A DNA stretch of 64,000 nt from Ottelia alismoides (GCA_037367405.1 JAZKJV010009779.1:62001-126000); one strand, 5' to 3'. Counted from the stretch's first letter, positions 32,627 to 45,400 are shown. Program-made: numbers and translations. Notes: generated by a model from the sequence alone, not told the origin.

Positions 32627-34210
32627 ATGGATGTTGCAAATACATATACTACAGATGGTCCCTTTTATGCTACTTTTGATGATCCATCTTCTTCTTGTGA
32701 GCTTCCTATTACTCAAAGGAAGCACGAAAGGCAATGTATTCTGCATCCTATGCCACATTTTATCTCTACTGATGGATATTCTTACTCAGACATGACAATT
32801 ACAGATGTTCTTATGGCATTGTCTCTTCCATGTGATCATCATGTAATTCATCGGCATCTGGGTTGGAGGCAGGCTATTGATGATGAGATGGATGCTTTTG
32901 TCTCAAGAGGCACCTGTAATCTTGTGCCATATCCCATATATGTTGCTCCTATAGCTTGCAAATGAGTCTTCTAGACTAAAATGCTCCAGGTGCGTCAACA
33001 GACCGATTGAAAGCTCGATTAGTGGCAAATTGCTTCACTCAAACATATGACTTGGACTATTTTGAGATTTTCACTCCAGTGTTTTGGATGGGATCTACCT
33101 ACATGATTATCTCGGTTGTTGCCAACATAAGGTGGCCGATGTTTCAGTTAGTTGTCATGAATGCCTTCTGCTTTGGTGATCTTGAGGAGGAAGTCTATAT
33201 GGTAGTATGGCACAACCATTGGGCTACATTATTGACGGGAGTATGCATGCTGTGTGCACAAAGCTATCTATGGCCTAAAGTAAAGCCTGCGACCTGGCTT
33301 GACAAAACCGTCTTAGCGATCAACTCTATTGAATTTCACCGGGTTACGTCTGATTACTCTATTTTCATTCGAAGACATACTTCAGGTTCTATTATCAATG
33401 TTATATATGTCGATATGGTTATTTTGAAGATGACTATTACTATGCATGCATTCTTGAGACAAATGCATTTCCAAGGAAAGTATTTGTCACCAAGTGAATT
33501 GGGGTTACTCGTAACTCAGGTGGACTACATTTATTCTAGAGAAAAGTACTGCTTTGTGATTCCTACAGATTGAAGTTTACTTGGTTGTAAACTATCCATT
33601 CGTGTTGAGTCTTAGAGTCATGCTACTTCGGTAGACACCTTGTTTGGGGATATTACACGATATAGGAGCGTGGTAGGAAAACTTCTGTATCTAACCCTCA
33701 CTAGGCCTGGTATCTTGAATGCTGTGAGCAGAGTTAACCTGTATATTGGAAAGCCCAAAGTATAGTTATTGGGATGATGTTCTTCTCATCCTTAGGTAGC
33801 TGAAGTATTTACCAGGTAAGGGGGTTCTATGCATCAATTCTCACACCAGCATTATTTCCTATGCTTAACAAATTAAATAAGCTCTCCCGAGGATAAACAC
33901 TCTACTATCGGCTTTGCCATGTTTGTTGGTGGAAAGTTGATCACTTGTAAGCAGGCAATTGTCTCACAGTGTAGATGCGGAGTATAAAGCTATGGCTGAG
34001 GCCATTTGTGGGATTAGTTGGGTTGTCACCTTTCTACAAAAATTTGAATTGTCTATCAAAATTCTAGTTTCTCACTACCATGATAAGTCAGCCACTTATA
34101 TTGCAACTAATCTTGTCTTTCATGTACACACCAAACACATTTATGTAGACCGTCGTTTTATCAGGGACATTGTATGTGAAAGAAGACTATCACCCCTAAT
34201 ATTTCTATAG
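32627..34210 (+). pseudogene. Copia reverse transcriptase and RNase H remnant
   Basis: WRQAIDDEMDAFVSRGT (32868) starts the RT; LVVMNAFCFGDLEEEVYM (33150) is the D-box region with the catalytic Asp replaced (VMN instead of VKN context). NVIYVDMVIL at 33400 corresponds to the YVDD box with the second Asp lost. RNase H pieces AMAEAICGISW (33995) and FHVHTKHIYVDRRFIRDIV (34120) follow. The protein is inactive. Confidence 0.75.
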
Positions 34211-34490
34211 AGCTACAACCTGCAAATATCTTTACCAAAGCTCTTCTGAAGAAGTACATTTCATTGTTTACCTCCAAATTGGGCATAATTAATAGATATG
34301 CTCTAGTTTGAGGGGGAATATTGTCTTATTGAAGTTCAATATCGAGACATTTTATTGTCTATTTTTTCGCGTCTATTTCTAGTAGTCCTATTAATGACTA
34401 TTGTATTTTCATTTTTTTGTGTAATTAGGATTTTAGGGTTTCGCTCTATATACAAAATCTTACCCCTTGAATAAATTATCAAATTTCTTT

Positions 34491-36462
34491 GTAATTAATC
34501 AGTACTACTTATATATGATTGATTATATGTGTTTTTGTGTTGGGGGGTGTCATGCGATGATAAGTATACGTGCGATGATAAGTATATGTACTCCTAGAAC
34601 TACTATTATGGTCTTAAATATTTACATCGGACTATCATTGTTGTTTCACCAAGTTCAGAGAAAATATTGAAAATATTGCTAACATATCATTGACATTGCA
34701 ATGAATCATGGAATTGCCTATAAAGATGATTTTCCCTCAAAAAATAAGATTTCCATTTTTATTGTAAATATAAACATTGTTTTCTATAATAGAGATATAA
34801 TAAGGAGGTCTAACCTATACCCTATCATCTTCAATATGCTGAAATAGAGATATTTGTCTGAAAAAAATAATATGCAACTATTTAATTGGAAGATCAGTTA
34901 CAAACACCTATATATGATCAATAATTGTTATCTGAGGGAGAGGAGGGGGGTGTTGATGCAATGGCATGCACAAACACCTAGGAACTGTGATGTGATGGTA
35001 TACATTGAAATCCTAACTTATCAATTAGCTCGATGCAGTTGTAGTTGGGTTTTTGTTCATGACGCTTTGGGGGCGAAATTCCACTTCCAAAATAACAAAA
35101 CCTAATTAAAATGGTAAATGCTACCTTAATTGGGTTTTAATAAGATTTATACATTAAAATCTATTTAATTTTGGGAGGGCTATATAAGCTTTAAGATCAT
35201 TGCGAATTTTCATATGTAATATAGCGATATGTGAGATATGACATCATGTACAAATTATGGATCTAGGGCTCCTTAGAAGAGGAAGTTGACTCATAAAAAA
35301 AACAATCTAAAAACTCTCTTGTAAAAAGTAAAAACAATGCAACATAGATGAAACGAACTAAAAGAAATGTCGACGAAATCGGATCAAGCCTTAGGAGGTG
35401 AAGTATCACTTACATGCCATCCATGAGTAAACCATAAAGGGGGCTCTTAATGTCGTTGCAACTGGCGATATTTGATGCCATGGTTATTATTGACGAGTTA
35501 CCTTGAAATTTAACTTGTTTGTTAGTACGGTGCAGCTATAATTAGTTTCATATTCACAACCTTTCTTTAATGGTATGTATTCTCCCATTTGAAGTGGAAA
35601 TCTAATCGGATTTAGTCAGGCATTTGTCAGTTTTGAATTTTTTAATTATTTTAAATATATAATCCATTTTTATAGCATATACTCTGATTTATATTCATAA
35701 ATTTAGCAGTTTTAATATTTTTAAGAGCTTAAAAAATTATAGCAAGAGATGAAAAAAATGAAGCAAGTTAAGAACAAAATGTTTGGTACATAGCACGAGA
35801 AAAATGTTAAGAACAAAATGTTTGGTACATATCACAAGTTGAAGTTACAAATAAATTAACACAAAGCTAATCAACAACCACAAAAGGTAAATAACCTAAG
35901 TTACCTAACCATCATGCAAATCAACAAGAAGTATCTAAGTTAACGAACATTTAGGGCGTAATAAACACAATTCTAACCTTATATAAGTTGACCAACATGC
36001 AAATCGGCAAGAATGTGTGGGTGTTGGTGTGGAAGCAAGTGGGTGTATGCACGCATACATGCTTGCACACTCTAAGCTATACAAGTATATATTTAGAATA
36101 GTATTTCAGAACATTTCGTATATGCATATATGTTATTTTTTATTTCTTTTGTATATTTTTTATTTGATTATTTTTATGAAATTAAATCATAAAGTTTTAA
36201 GTAAAATTATCCAGGATAGCATATTATTTAGTTGATATTTTATATCTAGATGAAAAACTATAATTTAAAGTGCAGAAGTATACTGAATTTTCTTAACATT
36301 TTTAGTGTTTTTTTGTTTTTTATATTTTTGATTTATTTGTGAATTATACTTATTAGCATGTAACCTTAAGTATCTTATCTTACTGTCTAACAACAAGCCC
36401 TAAATCTCATCTAATTCTAACCGGGTAATCGGGTTTACGGTTTGCGCCTAAACCTATATCCG
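34491..36462. other. AT-rich spacer with small tandem repeats
   Basis: No recognised gene in almost 2 kb. It includes an 18-bp tandem pair GCGATGATAAGTATACGT at 34554-34589 and a 38-bp tandem pair around GTTAAGAACAAAATGTTTGG (35768-35840). The rest is unremarkable. Confidence 0.5.
35768..35840 (+). repeat. Two-unit tandem repeat
   Basis: GTTAAGAACAAAATGTTTGG followed by TACATAGCACGAG-like bases occurs twice in succession. Confidence 0.75.
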
Positions 36463-36649
36463 AAATCCCTATGCAAAAATCAGTCGACTAGGCCGACTAA
36501 TCGCCCGATTAATCGGGTCAGGCTGACTATTGGCCGATTTGGCCTAGTCGAGTTGGGTACCCCCTCCTCCTCCTCCTCCCCCCCCCTCGTGACTCGACTA
36601 GTCAGACCGACTAATTGGCCTAGTTGGCCGACTTTTACAACAATGGTTG
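36463..36649. mobile_element. hAT-type MITE with CGACTAATCG words
   Basis: The right end reads CATTGTTGTAAAAGTCGG on the other strand, the same terminus as the MITE at 29483. The left end near CTATGCAAAAATCAGTCG is a worn version. GACTAATCG, CCGATTAATCGG and GACTAGTC words fill the element. No target duplication is left on the left side. Confidence 0.6.
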
Positions 36650-36664
36650 GAACAAACCCCCCTC

Positions 36665-38960
36665 ATGTCAGCCATTGACAAGCACCAAATGCGATGCATT
36701 GATAATACATCGATTCATCCATGTGATCCAGATGTCAGGAAGACCCTGCCTTGCCAATGCTGACCAGAGGAAATGCCAATCCACATGGTTATAAGCATTC
36801 GAGAAGTTCACCTTCCAAAGAAGGCATTTCACATGGTGCCTTTTTTCTAGTCTGTGACGATCTCATAGCTATGCCATGCCACCTCCAATTTGTCTTCCAT
36901 GATGAAGGCAGATTGGACCTGAGAGATGATATCATTCATAACCACATTTATTCTGTTAGCAAGAGCTATCGGACGGAAATCCTCTATCCTCTCGGACTCC
37001 TCATTCGGCAGAAGGAAAAAGAATGCCTTGTTGATCCTTTCAAAGCTCGTATTTCGCTCACTGAAGTCCATTACTGCTTCCATCACATCCCTCCCCACCA
37101 TCTCCTAAAACTCTTGAAAGAAAAAACAGGGAAGCCATCTGGACTAGGGGCACCATTCGTATTCGAATTCCAAACTGTAGCTTTTACCTCAATTGTGAAT
37201 CTTTGCACCAAGTGGTTCGCACGTTGCCTAGATAAAGGTAAAGCCCCCAAACCTATCCACCTCTAAGGTCTCCATTCTGCTTTGCGAGAGAAAACATGGA
37301 AGTGCTCCGCCAACACATTTCCCATATTCTTGTCATCTTTAATTCTCTTACCACTCACTAACAAGGAGCGGATCATATTGTAATGCCTTCTACTACTTGC
37401 AACTCTGTGATTTTTTTCTTCAAAAATCTCTGATTTTTTGTGTTATCGTCTCTCTCTTTATCCCACATTTTCGTGGATCTTTGCTTCCATTCAACAACTT
37501 GCTTCTTATCTTCCTTTGCGATGATCTTATGCCTCATGGTATGATGCTCTCTCCCTTAGTTTATCCACTCCCAACATCATCAACCAAATCCAGCCTAGAC
37601 ACCTCAATTTCTGCAGCGAAACGACATGCTCTTTGCTCATCCCAAATCTCCTCTTGTACCGACAAAGTCCACGACACGAAAATGTCATCTTTTAGATAAA
37701 TCTAGCAGCAATCAATCTTGAGCACGGCGTGGATGACTAATGTTCGGCAACCTATTCTTTGAAGTTATCTTTAAGGAACCAAGATCTCTCGAACCTGAAA
37801 AAGATCGAGGGATTATGCTCTCCCTAGAATCTCATATCAACTGGATGCGATCAGATCTGGACCTCGGCCTGGAGGAGGCCAAGGACAGAGGGAACACCTC
37901 CTAGAGCTCAGCACACACTAGGAAACGATCGATATTCAAACGAAATTCGGAGTTTCGCTCGGTAAACTTTGTATCCAACGCATCAACCATTTCCAACTGT
38001 AACTCATCTATCAACTCCACAAACTCTATATATCCAGGGTCCTGATCTCCACGAAGATGCAGACGGTCCGAGGAGAGAAGGGTCACATTAATATCCCACC
38101 TACCAACCAAGCCTCTCCTGGGAACATGCTTCTGACATCCCGATGCTCAGCCCACAACGGCACCCTCTGAGCATGTGACGCGAGGTCGTAAACACAGGAG
38201 AAGACCACATGGGTATTGGTGTGAATGTTTTGAAGGAGAAAATACATCAGGTATTTGCACCTAAGATCAGAAGCAAATGAGAATAAAGTGCCCTTCCGTG
38301 CTACAATAACCCCTCTAGCACTGCCACATTGGCCTTGATCGCTCTGAACTTTGACAGATTAGTAGCCCCCAGAGAGTTCCACAAACTATTAATCTATGTA
38401 TTCAACTTTGTTTCTTGCAGCATGACAAGGCCACAACACCACTCATGCAAAAGAGTTCCAATAGACCTCCACTTCTCAGGGTCGCCCAGACGACATTCGA
38501 AGTTAAGAATTTCGTTTAGGAACCAGTTTGTTTCCTGAAGTTGGCACCAAACCAGCCAAACGAGCCACCATAGAGTTATGATTATCTCTTGATGACATAA
38601 GGACATCAATAAATGATGGCATCGTTTGTAACCTCACACCGGTGACCCTTTTTCTTTTTCTGTAGCGTTTGACTTTCTTCCCATTTAGAAAATCCATACT
38701 CGTTGAACTAGATGAGCTTGAGGACGTATCAACAGAGGGGTTTGCTGATCTTCCTTCCACAACTCCTCCAGGTGCATGGGTGTGACATGAGGAGACGCTG
38801 GAGTTCATCCTCACATATGGAGCAACTAAGGCACAGGATGGGCCGGCATCAACAGCTAGCAGTGGAGCTATACCCTGGGTGGTGTTGACCTCGTCTACCA
38901 CAGGAGGTTGCATGTCTCCTCCACTCGAGATCTCATGGGAAGCTAATGGGACGACCACAC
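36665..38960 (-). mobile_element. Truncated L1-type LINE, minus strand
   Basis: Read on the minus strand: a basic ORF1 tail (KKVKRYRKRKR, 38700), endonuclease start with LGDPEKWRSIGTLLHEW and LQETKL (38400-38600), endonuclease middle GRWDINVTLLSSD (38100), and RT pieces NKAFFFLLP, EDFRPIALANRINVV (37000) and the KVNFSNAYNHVDW box (36770). The copy stops before the YADD box where the MITE begins, so its 3' end is missing. Many frameshifts. Two catalytic-region residues are replaced by Asn (FSNAYNH for FSKAYDH). Confidence 0.8.
37403..37438 (+). mobile_element. Possible ultra-short retro-insertion
   Basis: CTCTGTGATTTTTT (37403-37416) and CTCTGATTTTTT (37427-37438) flank TCTTCAAAAA. The insert tail CTTCAAAAA matches the LINE 3' end, but the flanking copies differ by a two-base indel, so this case is weaker than those at 4207, 9234 and 21965. 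Confidence 0.4.
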
Positions 38961-39349
38961 ACTAATCTGAAGGATGAAGATTTGCCCCCTCGCAGTTGGA
39001 GTCAGGTCCTTGTTGGAACAAAAGAGAATATTCGAACCCAAGGAGGGGTCCGGGTCCAAGAAGAGACCGACACTGCAACAATGATAATGTGCAATTAGGT
39101 GAACTCAGTGAAATTTGAATGAACTTTTGAAAATATACCAAGGTATCCTTGCATTTCTTCGGGATTTCACAAAAATAGTATCTATGTGGAGTGGCATTTC
39201 AGGCGAAATCTTGGACAATGAAATCATGAAGGGTTTCAAAATCGGTGAGCTAGCAAAACCAAAACTTTGTCAAAGTTGTGCCATAGTTTGGTGAAATTTG
39301 ATGATATGGGAGGGAGCGGATTGTAATTGGGGCTTACAAAAGAAAGTTG

Positions 39350-39780
39350 GTACTATGACAGATGCTACCTTCCCTTTGTGTTGCTTCTACAAAAAAAGCA
39401 TTTAGCATATGTTCTTCCAATTTCCTTTTTCACTTGAGGTTTGGGAATGGATTACCATTGCCTTGTCTTGATTCTATCTCAACAATGCCTTTTTGGCAGT
39501 TATTTGGAAAGGCAGGTGATTTTGGTATAGTGATGGTTTCAATTCGGAGATATGACCGGGTTAGGCCACTTGCTATTATTTGGACGATATGGCTTATGAG
39601 GAATGATGCGGCGTTTAGATCCGGAAGACATCATGCCGAAAATGTGTAATATTTGATTGCTAGTTGCTCAAGCTCATAGAAAGGAGAGTTGTACCAACTT
39701 TTCCTCCCTAAGGTGTTTAATAACTATGGGTGGTCATTAGCCTCTTATGATTATCCTTTGTTTTTTTAATTAAAAGTTTC
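39350..39780 (+). pseudogene. LINE C-terminal fragment (zinc-binding RVT region)
   Basis: The plus-strand frames hold FEVWNGLPLP-like bases and PLAIIWTIWLMRNDAAFR (39560), which matches the conserved WxIWLxRN block at the end of plant LINE ORF2. It ends near GTTTTTTTAATTAAAAG. It is opposite in orientation to the LINE at 36665 and so is a separate insertion. Confidence 0.65.
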
Positions 39781-40838
39781 GAGTTTGGCTAACCACATGA
39801 CCCCATACTGCAATAAAAAATGGCGAAGCCTTCTCCCACTTTGAGTAGGGTTGGAGACATGGATTCTTGCGCAAATCTATGTTGAAGGATCTGACTGTTT
39901 TTTTCGTTGGCTGTCGGCTACTTAACGCAACTCCCACAAGGATGGATTTGAACCCTGATTTTTTGAGTGGTAGGCACATTGCACTGCCAGTCGACAATTG
40001 AAGTAGGTATAATGACCACATACCGCAATAACAAAATATTTCCCCAATATCCAATTAACTTGACATTTCACTATTCTCAACAGCCATCGCATCTTTCTCC
40101 TCCCTGGATAAGCTTGTTGCCTAACTGCATCACACTTCAAAGGTACTGATCGCTATGGTATCTTCCACAAAACATGGTAAACTGAACGATATCCCTGTTG
40201 AACCACACTTTGAGGTTGCACCCATCCGTACTGAGGCTTCTCATTCACTTAGACGACAGAACATGGTGATGACACATGATGGGACATTCACTCAAGGAAT
40301 TCAGTAGTCCAGGATGTCCCACTTTTATGATTGACCTCTGAAGAAAATTCCAAATTACTCTGACGTAAGCCTTGGTCAAATTCACCTAACATGTGAATGC
40401 CTTTCTGTCATTCCAGCTGTGAAAGAACTGTAGAGAGGTGTGGTAGACAGGAGACTCTAGAGAGGTCTTATGGTTATCATGGTTTCATAGTAGTTGAGTC
40501 CCTATAGGATTGATTATGCTAAACGAGGATGTTGTGAGAGGCCTCTTTTCTTTTCCTCTCTGCAATTCTTTCTTCCAATACAAAGTTTAAATACGGCTCG
40601 CATATTAGCTGATCCACTTTATTTTTGAAATAAGTTGTTTCTAGTACAGAAGTTCCCTGATCTATGCTAACTATCTAGTACATAAGTTCCCTGATCTATG
40701 CTAACTTTATGCACTTGTGATCTTCAACTCTGGTTTGGCTACTCATCAACGTTTAAGTTGATTCTAATACCTTTTATTTTTTCTTGGTAGCTCCAGTTTA
40801 TAACATTTTAGCTAGATCTGACAAATGTCAATTTTTAG
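39781..40838. other. Region upstream of the TKI1-like gene
   Basis: Likely intron or 5' flank of the following gene. An ATG frame of 50 codons at 40155-40307 (MVSSTKHGKLNDIPVEPHF...) has no donor in a convincing place and no motif, so I do not call it an exon. The bases just before 40839 (CAATTTTTAG) are a good splice acceptor, meaning at least one exon lies further upstream. Confidence 0.5.
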
Positions 40839-43800
40839 GCACATCAACTTTTGAAGGACCGGAATAAGAGTAGAAGGAAGCGCCTTCCTCATGGAGAAAA
40901 TTTCCCCCCTATTCCTGAGACCTCTGCTACTATTATCCGCAGCGGACTTGCAAATGAATCTCACCCCGTGACAGCCCTTATTCTCAATGGCCAGTTCACT
41001 CAGAAAGTAGGTTCTAGCAAAGGTGGTTCTACGAAAGGTGCTGCAGTTGTTGCAAATAACCTCTATAGCAGGGGAGGGCCATTTGCTGAAAAAGTTGTGA
41101 GGCCACGGCGGAGAACAAGTAACTTTTCACTTAGTCTTAGATATCTCAATGTTGTTGCTCCTGAGGCTCTAAATTGTGAAATTATGGGAACTGATATGTT
41201 TAAATGAAGCTTTTTTGTTACAGCTTAACATTTCATGTAAATGCATGCCAGATCTTGTTGCCTCTGCTGCATATAAGAGATGGGAGAAGGCTGCAATGGC
41301 TGGTGTTTCCCTGGTGGCTGATGCTGCCGAACAGTTGGAACAGTCGAATAATCATTCTAATAATGCCTGTGATCAAGCTACTACTATTTTATCTCACAAG
41401 CATTATTGTGCAACCGGTAAGTTGGCCTTATAATTCTATTCAGCAGGACCATAAATATTACATGTCAACAAGTTCCCTTTTTTTTCAAGGTGGAGAGAAT
41501 GTTTCTTTTGCAACAAGTGCTAGACAACCTACATGCAATAATTTCAGTGAAGTTCCGGATCAGATAGGGAATGCTCAACCTGCATCTAAACTGAAGCTTC
41601 AGTTGTTCCCTGTAGATGAGGGCACCTGCAAGGCTCTTGAAAAGGTTTGCAGTATTAAGATAGATCCATGAAACTTCTTATGATGTGCTTTTGCAACTGA
41701 CATGGACAAATGCTGTCGCTACCCAGGCCCATGCTCAAACTAATTTGTCTGTTAGGAACAAAGTGAACCACGTTGCACAAAAGCAACCAGTCCTAACTGG
41801 CATCTTATTTTATCGCTTATCTTTGGGTGGTTCTAAAAATTAAGAACTTAGCTATTTGCCATCTCCTTGGCCATGCCTTGCAGTCGGTTACTGACAGCCA
41901 TTTTAGCCGCCTCAATTAAAATTTATGGTTAAAAATAATCTTGACTGCTCTTGTTTTGGAAGTTAATTCTGCCTCTTATTTCTACTTGCTTTGTTAATAG
42001 GCGTTTTCATTTAGCCATTCTTATCTGTTTTTCTTAGAATGATGAGCTGTATGTCTTTTCCCCCTCAAACGGAGGGGGGGGGGGTCCTACGTACGTGTGA
42101 AGGTTTGTTTATAATCGCTAAAAATTTTAAATATCGATCTAGTCTCATGCACCTATGTTCCTTTTTGAAACACAGGTTTGCTTTACTTCCCATTTACAGT
42201 CAGCTCAAAAATAATTTTAACCCTCTTATGCAGGATGAGCATAATCCCTATCTTGAGCTTACTCTTAGTAGTAGGAAAAGGATATCATCAATTGTGGAGC
42301 ACCTTCATCGCAAATGGGGAAGTTCAAGCATAGCCTCAGGGGAGCTTACACTATTTCCTTACTCTGTCAATCCAGATTTTGCTAGTGGCCAAAGGTGGAC
42401 CGTGAAGGACAAATCTGTGTGTGCTGGGTATATATACCTAATTGTTGGCAGCCCCGCTGTTTTCAGATTGAGGTTCGTGCTTAAGCACACGCTCCACTAT
42501 TTTTTAGACTTGGCTAGTGTCTTATTACATGTCTATTTTCTCAAAATCGATCTTCCTGCCTGACAGGTATGGCTGGCTTGTGAATGATGACCTTGGCATA
42601 GAAGTCCTGGTGCCTCCATCTGGTCATAGTAGTGATTGCGCATACAAAGAGGGGTCAGATAATGCCTCTTTACAAAATTCATCCAGTGGGGACGTACATA
42701 TAGATGAGTCCAGACCTCAAGAACTGCCACCGTCAGTTGCTGAAAATGCTTCTGTCGCTGATGCTAGTTTTGTGAACGAGCCAATGGTTATTGATGTTGA
42801 AGATAAGGCTGAAAGTTCTCATACAGAATCGCAGCAGGATATACATATGGAAGAAAACGATATCAAAGAGAGATGTGATGAAGTATGTAGTATTTTTGGC
42901 ATGCATTCTGCATCCAACAAACCTATCAATATGTTTTCTAAGACTTATACTTTTTAGCAGGAAGAAACGAGGCTGGTCAGTGATGTTGCACTGGCTGGTG
43001 GATGGGCCGATAATCTTGTAGATCTGAGTGTTGGAGAACTGTTGTTTGAATCTTCCAGGAATGCAGCTTCTGTTTCTGTTGGCTCGGTTGGTGGCCCAAT
43101 TGACCCTTCACCTGAACAAGTCCCCTTCAGCAGCGATTCATTTGATGCTGTAATTGCTGCTCATGTATCTGGTTATAAAGAGCAGAGTGATAGTCCCTAT
43201 CGAATTCCTCAGTCATCCTTCTGGGATGCTGAGGAAACGTGTGATGGTTTCTCATTTCGCACAGTGCCTTCAACGGAACGATCTGGTTCCTCTGACTTTT
43301 TATCTACTGGGTTCTCCAAGCAGAACTTCCAAGAAGATGTTGGTTTTCATGGTTCGCCGAAGGTTGGACTGTCAAAGTAAGCAGTAATAGAGATCACCTA
43401 ATTTGTATATTAACATCATGTGGTTGCATGTTTTGCAGAGCACTAAAATCGAACCTCCAGATTACGATGCTGCCGAGAAAGAAATGGAACCTGAGTCCAG
43501 ATCATCCGAGGGATCTGACGCTGACAATCCCAATGCTGAGAAGTCTTTGGGACTTGCTGACATCTTTTGGGTACTATGAACTACTTTTATTTGACCGGCC
43601 TCTCTTTTCTCTGATTAAGAAAAAAAGAACCTTCCCAAGTTTTTGCTCAGTTTTGTTGAGTTGTGCTTTGTAATTTTATGTTGCAGCCTGACTCCTTAGG
43701 TGCTTTAGACCTGGACATTCCACCATCAAGATATGTCGCAGATGACTTGTTTTACGGAGATAGTATTAGTCTCGGCCTTAGTCGGCTCATGGCAAGCAGC

Positions 43801-43866
43801 CTCGACGCCTTCCCGAATGTCTCGCTTTTCAGTTTCAGTTTGGACAAGAGGGAATCGAGCAAATGA
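40839..43866 (+). CDS. TKI1: TSL-kinase interacting protein 1-like gene, 3' eight exons
   Basis: Exons 40839-41118, 41252-41416, 41490-41644, 42234-42472, 42567-42882, 42961-43376, 43441-43570 and 43687-43866 join in one frame: 1881 bases, 627 codons with the TGA. Every intron is GT-AG. The product starts mid-protein with HQLLKDRNKSRRKR and contains a basic VRPRRR, AAYKRWEKAAMAGVSLVADA, the KLQLFPVDEGT / NPYLELTLSSRKRISSIVEHL / HRKWGSSSIASGEL / WTVKDKSVCAGYIY / AVFRLRYGWL block, an acidic middle and a C-terminal LGLADIFWPDSLGALDLDIP / ISLGLSRLMASSLDAFPN motif. From family knowledge this is the layout of plant proteins named after TOUSLED-kinase interaction, nuclear proteins with an N-terminal SANT/Myb domain. 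That SANT part is not in these exons and I cannot find it upstream. No stop or frameshift was found, so the locus may still be active. Confidence 0.75.
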
Positions 43867-44890
43867 TATTAGATAGGCAGTATACCTATATATGTTAGTG
43901 ACATAGTTGTACTAATTGATAACATATGTGCCCGGCGAATCGTCTTATGTATAGAGATCATGCAAAGAGCATGTATAGCAACATTGTTATCATAGACAAG
44001 CCAACCTGTTGTATTCCTGATATTCCAGCTGTTGATTTGGAACACTTGATATTCACAACTTTTTACTATCAGAAGACTTCCTCGTGCAGATTCCCGACGG
44101 TTCGGATTCTAAACTAACAGGCCGAAGCACAAATTATGCAAGGATGGAAATCCACAAATGGTGATAGGTACAAAAGGGCAACTGCTAGGGCAAAAAACCC
44201 TGGCAGATTGGATCTGAAGGCTTCCTGGAAAGATCTAGAGATTTTTATTGGTGGGTAATTTTGGTTAAAAGGAAAATCAAAAATAATAAAATGATAATAA
44301 GTGTTCTTGAAAAGGCCATAGTAAATCCTTGGTAAAATGGGAATTGGGATGGAGTGATAATTTAGTAAAAATAGAGTGATGGCTGCATTATGCTTGCAAT
44401 CTACAGCTGCATTTTGTTTCTCTAAGCCTACTATGAAAATATTATGTTCTTTCATGAGGGAGAGATGCATACTATTCCTTTGATAGCAGAGTTTTGCATT
44501 ATAAAGTGTTAAATTGTGTTAAACACTAATTAGACATTGCTATTACTGATATACTCGTGGTTAGATATTTACAAGATATTTTTAGAATTTATTTTAAAAT
44601 AAATGATAATGTTTATAAGAAAGGGTTTAAATCGCAAAAGTAAAACAGGAACATGGACTTAGTAGAATTGTAACGAGCAAATCCCACCAGCTCTCCATGC
44701 AGGTATCCAAAATTGAATTTTTAAATTTACGCTATCTATACGATGAATGTGAGAAAATCGAATCCTAACATATATCTTTAAGTACTAGTTTACCAATTGA
44801 ATCGCCTACTCGAGATTTCAAAAGGCTTTGGCTTTTCAAAAACCGTATTATGCCAACACAAGCACATGCATAGATATTCTAGTGTCTAAA
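43867..44890 (+). other. 3' UTR and downstream flank of the TKI1-like gene
   Basis: No further gene. An A-rich AATAATAAAATGATAATAAG near 44284 could supply a polyadenylation signal; this is only a possibility. The remainder is AT-rich spacer. Confidence 0.4.
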
Positions 44891-44891
44891 T

Positions 44892-45060
44892 TAAGGTTTT
44901 CGAAATTTCGAACCGGGCATCAAATCGGGAAGTGCTGATTTTGAATTTTATGGTTGGACTAATGGGACCGGCGATCGAACCCGTGATGACATCAACAAAT
45001 CATACAAATCGGAAAAAAATTGAATTATTGTATTGTTAGTTTGGTTCGTATGATCTAATT
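44892..45060. repeat. MITE-like fragment with CGAACC/GGTTCG words
   Basis: Begins AAGGTTTTCGAAATTTCG and ends near GTTTGGTTCGTATG, with GAACCGGGC, GATCGAACCC and similar words inside. It resembles the island at 58720-58946, which ends TTTTTAAAACCTTGG. Ends are not exact. Confidence 0.4.
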
Positions 45061-45109
45061 GGGCCGAACTAAGTTAGACTAATATTTTATACAAAAAAAA
45101 AGGAATAAT

Positions 45110-45400
45110 GATTTTCGAGTTTTTTCAGTAACAAACGTGTCTTTCCACGTTTTCTCAATAACACTTAATTTATGCCTCTATTTTTTTAAAAAATACATGT
45201 GCGCCCCCTATGTTTTACAAAATTCACAGTAACAACTTTTTAATAGTACATTTGTGCTCCTGTATTATACCATCATAAGGGCCATTGTTAATTATTTAGG
45301 AATATAGGGGCACGAGTGTTATTGCTAAATAGTGAGAAGTCTAGATGTTATTAGAAAAACATAAAAGGGTGTACAAATTCATATAAATATATAAATGTGA
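45110..45400. repeat. Imperfect inverted-repeat element
   Basis: CAGTAACAAACGTG / TCAATAACACTTAA on the left are answered by AGTGTTATTGCTAAAT and ATGTTATTAGAAAAAC on the right, suggesting a degenerate fold-back element of about 290 bp. Class unknown. Confidence 0.35.

Larger units (their letters stand above)
30001..34490 (+). mobile_element. Old Ty1/copia retrotransposon, heavily decayed
   Basis: Degenerate LTRs at about 30001-30165 and 34319-34490 share TATTTCTAGTAGTCC, GGACTATTGT-like and CCCCTTGAATAAA blocks. TGGTATTGGAATG at 30166 is a mutated primer site and TGAGGGGGAA at 34309 is the purine tract. Between them are recognisable copia polyprotein pieces in order, all broken. No target duplication survives. 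Confidence 0.8.

Noticed and set aside
29963..34590. Similarity of GATAAGTACATGTACTTC at both sides of the old copia element as a target duplication
   Set aside because: Copies lie outside the LTRs by different distances and are too long and diverged for a 5-bp duplication.
40155..40307. Candidate first exon of the TKI1-like gene
   Set aside because: Open for 50 codons from an ATG but lacks a convincing donor, and does not resemble the expected SANT region.
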